DNA of 64,000 bases from Dasypus novemcinctus (Eukaryota; Chordata; Mammalia; Cingulata; Dasypodidae). Shown here one piece after another: positions 34,319-46,544 of this stretch (position 1 is its first letter; each line of letters starts with the position of its first letter). A program made the translations under genes and the position numbers. The notes under the pieces are model-generated. The model was not told the origin of the DNA, did not search any database, and saw only the letters and a list, made by a program, of their open reading frames with translations. The DNA lies in assembly GCF_030445035.2 (NCBI RefSeq), contig NC_080701.1, forward strand, positions 17,018,798-17,082,797, in the 5' to 3' direction.

Positions 34319-35249
34319 AAGAAAATTTAGGTTAGATATGATAGATGACTTTACATATTGGGAGAACAGTGACAGAAATAGGAGACAGTTTTATAATTAT
34401 TTTGTTATAGCAGGTGAGATGTACAAACATGTTGAAAAAATATAGGGCAGCAAATCTCAATTCAATGAGAAGAAGAATTAGTAGCTAAAATGTACCCCAA
34501 ATTAGAATAGACCATCTGGCAAAATAATGAGCTAACTCCAAGGACTCTGAAGCAATTATATAGTAAGAGTTTTCTACCAAGCATGGAATGACCCGCTTTC
34601 AGGAATACTGTGGAAAGGATACTTTTATTGGTTTGGGCTTGAGCTATATCATCTTAATGTTCCATAATAGTCAGAGATATAGAAACAAAGAACTGAAATA
34701 TTACAGAAAGTCATATGTCCAAGAAATTCTTTTGGGGAAAGAGATAAAATGCGACTTTTCTTGGCATGTTCTCTTTAAGTGGCTTGAGAGAACATTTCAA
34801 AAGCAATGATATGATATTTAAAATTTGAGTTTTGACAATAAATTCCTTCCACTTCCACCTCAATGCATGACCCCAAGTACAGTGAGATTGGCAAGTTTCA
34901 TAAAGGACTAAGACATTGCAATCAAACTTAGACTAAACTGAACTTTAAAATATTAATTATTCTATAAGGTGCACAACCAGCACTAAATATAAATATGCTG
35001 TAAATTTGTTTAGTGCACCAATTCTCCCAATTGTGTCACTTATACCTTATTCACCATTGTGCCATCAAGCATGCAACATTGTAATTCTTCCTGCTTCACC
35101 AAATCTGCTCTAAAGAAAGAACCTGAAATTTATTATACAGTAAAACATAAGTGGCTACAAATAGCTTAAAATATAATATCTTCTTCAGAATTGCAAGACT
35201 GGGAATCAAAAAAACTAATCTTTTTTTTTTTTTAGCAGGTGAGAAATTA
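34319..35249. other. No recognised feature
   Basis: Unique AT-rich sequence; a 73-codon frame (34588-34809) shows no motif. A poly-T run lies at 35221-35234. Confidence 0.5.
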
Positions 35250-35355
35250 TTGAGATTTGGAAAAGGAAAGTGACGTATTTCAGATTACACAGTTAAATAG
35301 TGGTCCAGCCAGGGCTGGAACGTGTCACCCATTCACTGTGCAGTATTCCTTTCAA
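35250..35355 (-). mobile_element. Probable MIR remnant, antisense
   Basis: 'agattacacagttaaatagt' and 'ccagccagggctggaac' fit the antisense MIR core (…gtcacacagctagtaagtggcagagccgggattcgaac). Confidence 0.5.
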
Positions 35356-36095
35356 CTCCTCTAGCTTTTAATATAATTAGGCTTTAGTAGGGATAAAAAT
35401 AAAATAAAATCGAAGGGATCGACTGTCAATGATATGATTTAGCTTTTCAGCAAGTAGGCAAGGGGTACGATTTGGGAGGGAAGAGGTGGAGAATAGAGAG
35501 TTTCTAAAATCACACTATGCTGGATATGTTTCTGCAAGATACTTCCACAAATTAGAATAAACACCCCCATCCCCCCAAAAAGAGATTCTTCTTCAATTTT
35601 CCAGTGGCTTTGGTTGGAGCGGTGAGGATGGGTGCTCGTCATAGAGAGAGTGAAGCATCTACAGTTAAGTAGCAGTGGAAGGAGGGACGAAGTGGCAGCA
35701 CTCTTGATCCATTCTACAAAAAAAGAACCAAAAAACACAAATGATCTTACTCAGAGGATGGTGATCAAGTGGTTGGTTGGTTTGTTCGTTCTTGCTCCAG
35801 ATGAAGAGGTAAATCCAGATGCAAGAACCATATCCACAGGAGCAGGCTCGTTTCCACAGCACCCTGTTCAGCCTGATTTCAATTCTGAAACTAAAGGGAA
35901 GTATGTAAAGGGCTGTTTAGCTTGCAATATTCATTAGAGTCTATAGTTGGTCAGTTTATACATCATCAAGTGTTCTTTTCTGTTTCCTCTTTTTACCAGA
36001 TGTAGCATGTTTTTTTTTTTTCTTTTCTTTTTTTTTAGCTCTGAGTTTCCCTCTGTACTGTGTAATTATGGAATTCTTTTTTGGTACAAAAAGAA
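35356..36095. other. No recognised feature
   Basis: Unique sequence. Overlapping frames on both strands at 35439-35937 (about 100 codons each) have no motif and cannot both be real. Confidence 0.5.
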
Positions 36096-36111
36096 ATCTA
36101 TCATCCATCTA

Positions 36112-36169
<58 letters not shown>

Positions 36170-36210
36170 CCTACCTACCTACCTATTGACCTACCTACCT
36201 ACCTACCTTA
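36096..36210. repeat. Compound (TATC)n/(TACC)n microsatellite
   Basis: About 60 bp of atct units followed by about 40 bp of acct units with one 'attg' interruption (36184-36187). The two motifs differ by one transition, so the second array probably grew from a mutated unit of the first. Confidence 0.95.
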
Positions 36211-37104
36211 TAAGTGGAATGGGAATTACAGGTAGGAATTTATGGGGTTGAAGAAAAGTTTAAAAAGTCTTACTTCAGACCATTTGATTTTCACTCTAAT
36301 TTTGCTTATTTTATTAAAACTGTGAGCTTTTGTTCCCATAACATTTTATTACTATGAAATCAAATCATTTCCTATTGCTGTGATTCCTCAGATTTTGTTC
36401 TATGATTTGGAACTGAAACTGGTGCTATCCTGGACCAACTCTCCAGAAAGAGCAGCTTCCTTACCTTCCTGAAATCACATTAGGGAATAATCAGAAGGAG
36501 GTATAAAAAAGAGTCAAGGCAATATGCAGATACATGTATTTAATAAAAATTTGCTAATTCCTAAGGGTAGACTTTGCATCTGAATAGGATCCACTTATAT
36601 ATAGAATAATTTCTTCTCTAATAGATTGGCTAGACAAAAGAATAGAACACTCACAAAGATGTAGGGGACACACACACACCAAGAAATGGAATCATGCAAT
36701 TATTCCCATTGTACCTTCTATGAAACACTATTCCAGTCAGATGTTGGTGAAGATTTTTGTGGTTAAATAGGCATGGGAAAAATCTATATATTATACTTTC
36801 CCTTGTAAAAGTATATAATATTTTAACATACTAAGGATCTGTTTATTTTTCTTTAACCTAATATTTTCTAGACACAGATATCCATGTAATTGTTTTTCTT
36901 TAGCACATATTAGCCCATACACTTACTTACCTTCCATTGGGCACTAGATCTATATAATTCACTTCTGGAAATTGACTTAGAAAAAGAGACTAGAAAGAAT
37001 ATTATATTGTTGTATTTTATAAATCAGTTACATTATATACAAACCATTTTTCTGACACAAGAGAAAGGGCTTTTAACCCACTAAGTAGTATAGGGATCTA
37101 TTTT
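36211..37104. other. No recognised feature
   Basis: Unique AT-rich sequence with no coding or repeat signal. A short (ca)n run lies at about 36669-36679. Confidence 0.5.
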
Positions 37105-37370
37105 GTTTTTTAAAGATACATGGATCACACAAAATGTTACATTAAAAAATATGAGTTTCCCATATACCCCACTCCTCCCACATCAACAACCTCTTTGATT
37201 GTGGCACATTCACTGCATTTGGGGAATACATTTTGGAGTACTGCTGCACTGCATGGATTATAGTTTACATTGTAGTTTACACTCTTCCTCAGTCCATTCA
37301 GTAGGTTATGGCAGGATATAATATTTGAGCTCTGTCCATAGGTCCTCTAAGTCCCCCGCATTTCACTCAC
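37105..37370 (-). mobile_element. 5'-truncated L1 3' end, antisense
   Basis: 'aaagatacatggatcacaca', 'aatgttacattaaaaaatat', then 'acatcaacaacctctttg', 'ttttggagtactgctgcact', 'gttatggcaggatataat'. Same subfamily as the copy at 20.5 kb. The G/C-rich tract next to the tail is shortened. The right boundary is uncertain. Confidence 0.75.
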
Positions 37371-37639
37371 ACTGGTTTTGTATGGCATTTAATTCCCACA
37401 CATTCCCTCATTCCTTTAAGTTGCTAAGGATACCCAGCAGAAAGAAACTATGCTATCTACAAGAAGCAACTCATTGAACTGTCATCAGCCATTAATACCA
37501 TGGCTGGAGTTTTAGATGACATTTTACCTTTAACTAGTTCTAAGGATGAAAACATATTTTGAATCACAGGTGAAGAGGGTTGAATCAATCACATGCCACC
37601 ATTCTTGGCACAGCTCCGTCAGTCCTCTGTCCAAAAACT
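37371..37639. other. No recognised feature
   Basis: Unique sequence between L1 and L2 fragments. Confidence 0.5.
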
Positions 37640-37960
37640 TTCCCCTTAGGGTGAACTTTTAAAAGAATCCAGGGCCCTCTGCTTTCTGACCCCAGCCCAT
37701 GTAGTGAACCTCAGACTCCACACTGACTATTCCAGGCCAGCTAGGCTAGTTTACTCTATGGATCTCCAGCACACTTTGTATTTTCTAGCACCTAAAATTT
37801 CTTTCACCCTCCACTACTTTCTCCTTTTATCCTCTCCTCTCTTCTCTTCTCCACCTTTATAATTCCTGCTCATTTTACAAGATGACATTCCAATTCCATA
37901 TTCATCATAAAATCTTCCTGAACTGTCCAGTTGTACCAGCAAGAAAAGTATATGTATAAT
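37640..37960 (+). mobile_element. Possible L2 fragment, sense
   Basis: 'ggccctctgctttctgaccc', 'ctcagactccacactgact' and 'attcatcataaaatcttcct' follow the order of the L2 3' part (…gatctggccccagcc… ctccagccacactggcc… gggaagccttccctga). Diverged, so tentative. Confidence 0.45.
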
Positions 37961-40900
37961 GACCTTTGTTAGGAACACACACACATGCACACACCACTCC
38001 TACACTTTACTATTACAATCAGATAATCTGGCTTGTACCTGATCCCAAGAGAGTGGCAGGTACATGCCATATGACTGTTCAGTTTATATTGACCCTATGA
38101 CATTTGTCCTGTATGCGTTTCTTACATGGCATTTATCTCATGTACCTCTGTAAAATGTAATTTCAACTGCTGGAATTGTAGCAGTTTATCCCAACCTCTA
38201 GCTAGTGGAGAGAGCTTGGTGAAAGCCCTAATGACTACCATCAGGCAATCAAAGAACAAAGCACAGCGAACGTGTGAATCCAAACTTCTACCACCTGTAG
38301 AGGCCAAAGAGGCCAATCTTCACAATACCCCCTGGAGTTAATCAACCACCAGACACTGTATCACAATCAAGAGATAATTTGTACTTAGCAGGCTGTGATC
38401 CCAGAACCCAGCAAATACTGTGGACGGGGGTGTAGTGCAAGAGAGTGAGAAAACTAGTTGGAACAGAGAAGACCCCCCATTATTCCAGGCACATACATCA
38501 CACTTTGTTTCACCAAGTAAATCTCTTTTTCTTCTTAGAGATATTGGTTTGAATGGTTATTTGTTTAGGCAGAGTGCCAATTTCAGTGGTACATTGGAAT
38601 TGAGATAACTGAAATTTATTCATTAGCAATCACACTTAGATTGAAAACTCCCAGAACTCCAATTTAGAAAAAAATTCAAGAGGGAAAACCCCTCTTCCTT
38701 GGATTTAAAAAAAATATATATTTCAGTTCCAAATCAGCAACTAAACTGTACAGGAACTAAATATTTGAGTAACTCACCTCTAGAGACAGCCATTTGATCT
38801 CCTATTTAGAAAGTATGGACTGGGAAGGAACTAGAGATCTACTGAGTTGCTTGTAGTACTAGAAACATAAATTGAACATCAGAGTTGGAACGTAGTATAC
38901 TAACAGCAACTCCTGGGAGGGTCTTGAAATCCACCAGGAAATGCCAGAGAGGAGAACCCCAAGGTTCTTAGCATGGTTAATGAACTATGAACCAGGCCCA
39001 GTAATCACTAATTCCTATATTCAGCTATTTGTCTTATATATTTAATTTTCTAGAATTCATCATCCCTTTGTCTTTTGGTTATACCTGTTCTGCAGTCCCC
39101 AAACCTAGTCCAACTTAACTATCCACGTAATTTCTCTTATCCATAAATGTTACGTACAAAACCAAATGGGTCACTGCGGCCCATCTGTGCCCCCTCCAGA
39201 CTCCCTTGATCTTGGTGGTGGTATCACCATCCTCCCTCTGGACTCCATGGACCTGTCCAATCTGGCTCCTCCATTGCAGAAAACTTAGGTAGGAATAAGC
39301 ATGTTTGACTCAGTATAATAATGTTAAAGTGAACCCCTCAACAAGGGATCTTTCTTAGGGACCCATAGTTAATGATATGATGTCAATGATGCTAAGGTCT
39401 TAAGTTTCAATGCTTTAACCACTTCTTAGCCACTGTTGAAGTTTCCAGGCCTTCGGGTGAGTATGAAAGGGAATCATTTTTAAAAGATACACTGCCATGA
39501 GAGTAAATCACAATATTTAGAGCTTTCTGTTGCACAATGATGGCAGGGGCTGAGGCAGGTGCAAAGGAGAGCAATTATCTTCACTTACAGCCTTCCTGAC
39601 AGCCATAGAATTTGTTGATTCTTTTGTATGACAAGTTACAAAGAGGAGAGCATACTGAATATTTGCTCCCTGCAAATGTACAACGCTGACTCTTGAAATG
39701 AGGCTTTGGCAGAACCACAGCGCGGTATCTTGTGCATTAATCAAACATAGCAGTTTTCTTTGTTGCGCCTAGCTCTCTGCTGTTCTCACAGAAACTCAAG
39801 GAGCAAGCTGCCACAAAGCTACAGCGATCCTGCCAACTCGATGAAAAGAGCCAATGCATTTCAGTTACAAGGCAGCAGGGGCCATCTTCCCAGCAAGCCA
39901 GAGGTTTGGCAGATGTTGAGCCCCTCTCATTTGATAGTTGCTGTCCAAGCAGGACTCTGTGGTCACGACCTCTCCTTGAGCAGTTTTGTTTATCTGGCTG
40001 TGTGTTTATGCAAAGACAGGTGGGCTCCACTCGTATACCCTTTACAATTAGGCTGGAAAAAGGACAGCTTAAATTTCAGGTCAAGTAAATAGTCAGAGTC
40101 ACCTCGAGCCTGCCGTCAGTTTTCTTTCTTTTTTCATATTTTTCCAAATTCCCCAGGGCTCAGGAGCTTCTTAGGCACGGAGCACCAGGCCCAAGGGATT
40201 CTTCAATGAGATTCCTGAATCTGAAAGATGGAAGAAAGCTCTAGAAAATGCACAGCCAACCCTAGACCCCAAATGTGCCCCAAACTAGCATGCTACCCAT
40301 AAACCTAGTTATGATTCAGAATCCTGAAAAAAAAACAAAAACAAATCCAAGGATATTTCTTCAGGGATTTCTATGGAAGAAAGGACTTTGCAATTTTAGT
40401 CACAGTACTCCTTCCCCTATTTTTAAACTTATAATAATTTAAATGAAGCCCCTGACCACTCTGCAGAAAAGCATCTAGTAGAGTTTCTTTCCCATAAATC
40501 TCCAGCTCCTCACACTGTGGCTGGAGAATTAAGTAGCCCATCAGAAGAGGTAAAATTTATGAACCTCCTAGAGCTCACCCCAAGTACCCAAGAGAAGGGA
40601 ATAATTCACTGAATAGCAAACCCATTCTCAAAATTCACCCGGGGGTTGGGAATTGTTCTGGGTGAAGGGACACTCTTCCCCTTTGGGACTTGAGCCAAGG
40701 AGATGGAGCTATTACCTGGGCAGTTTGAGTGCAATTTGCAGCACAAAAACGAAATTCTCATTGCTCATGCAGAAAAACACTGCACGTTATAATGTTTATC
40801 CTAATGACCTTCGCAGCGGAGGGCTGTTAGTCTGCAAGCACAGTGCTCCCCTTTCCCAGAAGGAGGCAAAATCCTGGTGTGAAGCAAAGCAACTGGGAAC

Positions 40901-41944
40901 TTAAGTCTCCTTTAAATGTAAGCAGATTTATAACATTCGTTAAAAAGAATTCATACAAGAAACTAAGTTTTAAATAGGCATATGTTTGCCTAGAAGCAAA
41001 ATAAAGCATCTGAGTTTTACTCTCTCTGTGCCTAATTCAGATATTGTCAGGCAATCTACAGACCCCATGGAGGCAGCCCCCAAAGATTGTGCTGGGTTAA
41101 AAAGGAAACTCTGAGAGAAATTATCTCGTTTCTCGACTGGTGAATATTTTCTGACTCCGTACGTCCTCTTCTGAGGAACCTTCTGCTCACAGAAGCGGAT
41201 TCATGACTTCCAGGTCTTGCTTTGTCATCCAGGGAGGTGGCGTCCACGTTGTTGCTCCAAGGCAGCTGCTCCCTCTCGAATTTACTTGGCAAGTGGCTGC
41301 CAACACAAGGTTCTGGGATGCATTTCAGAGCATCAGCCACCGCTTTATTCAATGCACAGCAGGCATGAAGCGTGTGGAGTGTCTTTAAACTGAGCCTTGC
41401 CAAACAGTCCCCATGTGTCTTTTGGGTCTTGGAAGCGAGCTGATTGATTTTTAGAGGACGGTCTGTTTTTTCCCCGTTGGTTCCTTCCTTTGGGATGTCT
41501 CCCCATAGAGCTGACTGCAGTGAAAGTTTCCAGAAAAGTTCAACCCCTTGCATCATATTTGGGGAGTTGAAAAGGATCCCTCTTTTTTCCGGGCTTCTCC
41601 CCATCATTTATAAACCCTGGCACAGGTACACATTAACATATTCCACACTTTCGGGAATAGTTAGCCTGCTCTCTTTCATAGTTGGTCATACTCACTGAGC
41701 TTTTGCTTAGAGACACTAGTGCAGATGCCAGCAATAAGCTCTAGGGGAGAAGAGATTAAAAATAAATAAATAAAGGATTCTGTCCTAAAAGTTGTTTTAA
41801 AAGTGATCTAAGAGGTAAAGTACAGACACTAAAATGATTAAAAGAAATTTTCAAAAGACAAATGACTAGCCTGAATCTCAATTTACACATTTCTGTGTTT
41901 GTTGTGTGCACACATATAATATTTTTACAGTGGTGGTACATATT
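37961..41944. other. 4.0 kb of unique sequence without a supported gene
   Basis: No interspersed repeat is recognised. 39,500-41,650 is somewhat richer in GC than its surroundings and holds the longest open frame in the window (183 codons, minus strand, 41056-41607). That frame lacks any motif I know. It begins in a weak context (taaatgatg), and a single frame of this length is expected by chance in about 64 kb. Frames of 97-110 codons lie on both strands at 39737-40092. Confidence 0.5.
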
Positions 41945-43215
41945 CGATACTGTAGAAATTAAGATAGTCCAAATGAATACTCTTTTCCCATCATATGGTA
42001 AAAGTCTTTCAGAGTTTTTGTGATTGCCGCATGATTTTTAATAATTTTTAATAATGTTTTCTAATATCAAAACATTTAACTCATGCCAATTGTTGGTTAT
42101 TTAGGTGGCTTCCAAATTTTTGACACCGTAATTTATACTGTGAAGAACAAGTCCTTATTTTTTTTTAAGATTTATTTATTTTTATTTATTTCTCTCCCCT
42201 TCTCCCCTGCCTCCCCCCGCCCCCCCCCCCCCCTCCGCCATTGTCTGCTTTCTGTGTCTATTCGCTGTGTGTTCTTCTGTGATCGCTTCTATCCTTATCA
42301 GCGGCACCGGGAATCTGTGCTTCTTTTTGTTTTGTAATCTTGTTGTGTCAGCTCTCCGTGTGTGTGGCGCCATTCTTGGGCAGGCTGCACTTTCTTTCAA
42401 GCTGGGTGGCTCTCCTTACAGGGTGCACTCCTTGCACATGGGCTCCCCTACGCAGGGACACCTCTGCGTGGCAGGGCACTCCTTGCGCGCATCAGCACTG
42501 TGCATGGGCCAGCTCCACACGGGTCAAGGAGGCCCGGGGTTTGAACCACAGACCTCCCATGTGGTAGACGGACGCCCTAACCACTGGGCCAAGTCCACTT
42601 CCCACATGTCCTTATTTTATAGTGTTGCGAATATCTACAATAATTTACATAGGGCTAATTTCTAGAAATGGAATTTCTAAGAAACTAAGATTGCACATTT
42701 TTAAAGCTTGTGTTAAGTTTTACAAATTGTAATTTTACAACCTTAACTGCAATATAAAAGACTACTCATTTCTCAATATTTTTGGAAACACAAAATCTTA
42801 TAGTATATCTTCATCTTTGTCAAACTCTTAATTTTAAAGTATAAGTTATTTTTGCATCAATGCTCATTTCCTTGAACACTGGTGAGTTTGCTTTTTTTAA
42901 ATAGACTAGACATATTTCTGTTTTTATGAATTTCCCCTTTAAATTGTAGCCCATTTTTCTATTACTGGTATTATCTTTTAATAATTCTATGTAGCACCTT
43001 AATATATATTACAAACATGTTTTCCTTTTGCTTATCGTTTCTTATCCAAAGTTTTAACTATTCTTGACAAAAGATCCTTTTTAATTAGAAAAATATAGTG
43101 AAGTCTATTGATCTTTTCCTTTATGATTGCAGCCTTTGATGTTAAGCTTAGAAAACCTTCCCAAGCACAGATTTTATACCATTTCCCTATATATTCAGAT
43201 TCTTTAATGTGTTTT
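41945..43215 (-). mobile_element. Old L1 remnant, antisense, split by a DAS SINE
   Basis: In complement it follows a well-known part of old mammalian L1: 'gttatttaggtggcttccaa' before the SINE and 'agggctaatttctagaaatg', 'cccatttttctattactggt', 'gtgaagtctattgatctttt' and 'cctttatgattgcagccttt' after it. The L1 reads across the SINE. It has no open frame. Confidence 0.65.
42162..42607 (-). mobile_element. Full-length DAS SINE, antisense, inside L1
   Basis: Flanked by an 11-bp duplication, gtccttatttt, at 42151-42161 and 42608-42618. The tail (T-rich, then a C-rich run at 42216-42232) is at the left. The tRNA-like head, in complement, is at the right (aaccactgggccaagtcc near 42578). Same subfamily as the copies at 23.3 and 29.9 kb, with an extra A/C-rich tail stretch. 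Frames inside it on either strand (60-132 codons) are not genes. Confidence 0.95.
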
Positions 43216-43324
43216 AAATTTAAATATTTTCAATATCTGAGCTATTCTTGGGTGTAAATTGAGCCTCTTATATAAATAAGTAGCTACTGAGGACTTATTA
43301 AGTTGACTGTGATACATTAAAAAT

Positions 43325-43510
43325 AACTTACTTTGGAGTTAGAGAGGCGGATGGTTTCAATGCTCAGACTTTGTTATTTGCCAGTCAATATGTTATAATA
43401 TAATGTGGAGCTATTCTGTTTCTTCATCTTTAAAAATAGAACAATAAGTGCTATTCCACCCAAGCAGAGCAATGTATTTTGGCAATATTTTATCGTTATG
43501 CATATTACCA
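43325..43510 (+). mobile_element. Possible MIR remnant, sense
   Basis: 'actttggagttagagaggcg', 'gtttcttcatctttaaaaat' and 'gaacaataagtgctattcc' fit the MIR order weakly. Confidence 0.35.
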
Positions 43511-44354
43511 TGAAACATTTCTTGATAAAGCAGAGTGGCAATATGTCACTTGTTCTTATCTCCACCATAAGAAAGCATTTGACTATTTGTCCCCCATTTG
43601 ATAAATATGTAATTATGTGGAGAAGATATTACTTACCCAAATTCTCTTAGAAAAGCCGGGTCCTAGACTAAATGAATGCCTCCTAATAGAGTTCATGAGG
43701 CAGCTGTTTCCCTGAAAGGCACTGCAGGCGGTGCAGAGCCGAGCCCTGCTTTTTTCAAGTTTTCTGCCCTGGGGCATGTGCACTATCAAGGAGCCTGAAG
43801 GGTGGAGGCAATGAAGAATGGTAGTTTCCCTGAGCTGAGGAGGCAGAATTCTAAGTTCTGCACTTGGAGGTGATGTGGCTAGAATTTGCAGAGCCTGTAT
43901 CAGATTGGGAAGGCACCGCTTTGGAGTCTGCATGAAGAATCACCTTAGGTTCTTGGCCAATGGCTGGGCTTTCATAAGCAGGGAAAGTCTTTGAGGCCTG
44001 TTGGAAATCAGCTGCTGCAGGGCTCAGAGATAAAATGTGAGATGGAGCACAGGGCTTGGTGAATTTAGAATTCTGGCCCAGAGATCTAAGAGACCTCGCT
44101 AACCACCTGAGACATTTCGTAGGGGCACCAGAATAGTGATGCCTAGGGAATAAAAAATACATCCCAGAATAAGGGCCATAACCTAGGACTAGGGATAAAA
44201 TGAAGCCGATTCCTACACACAAAGAATTACTAGTAATTTAACTACACACTAAAAGGAAATGTATAACCCTATGATAGAAGACAGCAGAATCACAAATCAC
44301 CCTTTAAGACATCGTTCACGATGTCCACATAGAATTCAAAATTAATATACCTGT
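43511..44354. other. No recognised feature
   Basis: Unique sequence of moderate GC. Two overlapping minus-strand frames (106 codons, 43613-43933; 123 codons, 43851-44222) have no known motif. Because this stretch abuts a solo LTR I looked for retroviral domains (protease, reverse transcriptase, zinc knuckles) and saw none. Confidence 0.5.
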
Positions 44355-44864
44355 TGTTAGCAGATGGCTCTGGTTTCTGGGCTTCTAGATTCTTGGCTTA
44401 TGTCGTATAAAAGAATTTAAGGACACACCATAGGGTAGGCAAGAGAGTAAAGAGTTTATTAAAAAGGAAGAAAACGAGTCAAGTATAGGGTCGGAGGCAT
44501 GGACCATAGGCATACTGCAGGGTGAGTTTTGCACGTGGAGCCCCAGGTCAGGTCTTTTTAAAGTTTTTCTTCTCCCCATTCAAAATGTTGGGCGGAGTGC
44601 CAGATGTTTGCTGCTCTGATTGGTTGTCCCACCTGTCAGTTCTCAGTAGCCAATGGTGAGGACTTTTGAGGATATCCAGAGCTTTCCTTTGACCCAACAG
44701 GATCTTGTGGGTCAAACAGGATCTCGTGTCTGGGGTCTCGCAGGGTCTTTCGGGCAGCCTTCTTCTCAGGAGGTTTCCTGGCGGGCTCATGGCTAGGCTG
44801 CCTCTCATCCATGTGGTCTGCTAGGTCATTCGTCTTCCCCCTTTCACTGTACTAACCTGCCTCA
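44355..44864 (-). mobile_element. Solo LTR of an endogenous retrovirus, antisense
   Basis: On the minus strand the order is that of an LTR: CCAAT box (attgg at 44619-44623 on plus), an A/T-rich TATA-like ctttaaaaag (44554-44563), then AATAAA (tttatt at 44455-44460 on plus) about 100 bp on. The left end, tgttagcag at 44355, follows a ctgt tetramer (44351-44354). Two possible right ends end in CA and are followed by ctgt: 44846 (ctgt 44847-44850) and 44864 (ctgt 44865-44868). A 4-bp duplication suits a gammaretrovirus-like (class I) element. No viral gene is next to it. Confidence 0.65.
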
Positions 44865-44939
44865 CTGTGAAGAAACAGGGAATTGGAACTCCCCTCCGAA
44901 AACAGAATTAATAGAAACAAAACAGACGTCAAATTTAAC

Positions 44940-45660
44940 AGCCAAGGACCATGATGCAACTATTATACATATTTTTCAAGGATGTAAAGAGAAACATAGT
45001 TGTAATGGTAAATATTGACAGAGAATTTTATTAAAAAAATAGAAAGTATAAACAAATGGAGCCCCTATATCTGCAATTACAATATGAAGTTAAAAATCTA
45101 CTGATGCTCTTAACAGCAGATTGGAGAAAATAAACTTAAAGACAGATCCATAGAAATAACTCACTCTTTCTTATAAAATACTATATTCAGCAATTAAAGA
45201 ACTCACAGTTTTTACAAGTTCATATGGATCCAAAATACACCATATGCTAGCTCATAAAATGTCTCAATAAATTTCAAAGTTATTGATGACTTACAGAATA
45301 TCTTTACAGACTTGAGTGACAATAATTTAGAAATTAAGAGAACTAAGATATTAGAAAATCTCCCACGTATATTGAAACTAAATAATACACTTTTAAGTAG
45401 CCCATGGATGGACAAAAAGATTATAAGAAATTTAGAAAGTATTTCAAGCTGAATTATAGTGAAACTTATATACTTGAAAGTGGTTAAAATGGGAAATTTT
45501 GAATTGTATATATATATATTACTACAATAAAGAGTAAAAATATATAAAAATGTATAGAAGAAAGCTGAAGCAAGGCGTAGAGGGAAATTTATAGCTTTTA
45601 TGCTTGTGAGAAAATAATAGTTTGAAAATTATATAATATTAGAAAGAGAAGACAAGTTTA
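44940..45660 (+). mobile_element. Old L1 ORF2-region remnant, sense
   Basis: Segments of L1 ORF2 in order: 'aataaatttcaaagttattg', 'aatttagaaattaagagaac', 'atattgaaactaaataatac', 'agtagcccatggatggac', 'gaaagtatttcaagctgaat', then 'agagggaaatttatagcttt' near 45579. A piece at about 45467-45545 ('tggttaaaatgggaaattt') looks like an L1 3' end placed inside. Frames are all broken. Confidence 0.6.
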
Positions 45661-46544
45661 AAATTAACTGTTTCATAGTTGAGGCAATGGTGGTCACCTC
45701 ACTCCAAAATGTCTGTTCTGCCCCAACAAAGTAAATAAATGAATAAGAACAACAAATAGTACAAAATCTCATACCTTAAGTACAAGTAGAAGACAGAACA
45801 CTTCAAATTTCAAATTACTTATAAAAATAAATACCCAAAAATAATTTCCAGGAGAGTTCCATTGTAAGCTTTTGTCTAGACTTGTCATGTCCGGAAAAAA
45901 ATGCATGCAAGAGATAATGTATCTGGAAAGGGCCTTGGTTGATCAGAGCAGTGACTGTAAGGAAGAGAAATACAAGGTAATAGGATCAAGTAGTAGTGAC
46001 CCTGGGAAAGCAATGTTTGTGAGAAAAAGCATGGGACAAAATGGAGCCTCTCTTTGGACACTATGTGAGAAAGGGATAAATAAGCAAAAGTAAAAATTTT
46101 CAGATCCTATGAGACCAAAGAAAACCAAAAGATTATAATAGCACTTTCTATCTCCCAAACGCTATTCATCAATCAAACTGCCTTTTACTACACTTCAAAA
46201 CATTAAAACTGCCCACAAAAGTATTATAAGAAGAAAAAAAACATGACTCAAAACATTAAGTTGATGAATGCTTCTCCCAAATAGTCAAGATGCAAAAGAA
46301 AACCATAACACAGCACTTCAAACTCAATACATATCATTAAGCAAGTGTTTTGGGATATGAAAAAAATACTTCAGTTAAAAAAAAATTAAAATTAAAGATG
46401 GTAATGGAAAAATATAAGAAATAAATTGAGAATTGATTTAACTTGGGAAATAAATAGAATAGAAAAATAATATCAGGTGAGAAATGAAGACTAAACACAT
46501 GATGCAAAAGGAGAATATATTTAAATAAAACATTTTATTCTTTA
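45661..46544. other. No recognised feature
   Basis: AT-rich sequence; might be further old L1 but has no segment I can place. Frames of about 70 codons on opposite strands (45872-46158) are unconvincing. Confidence 0.4.

Noticed and set aside
43613..44222. Possible retroviral coding sequence next to the solo LTR
   Set aside because: No protease, reverse transcriptase, integrase or zinc-knuckle motif is visible, and no second LTR is present on the other side.
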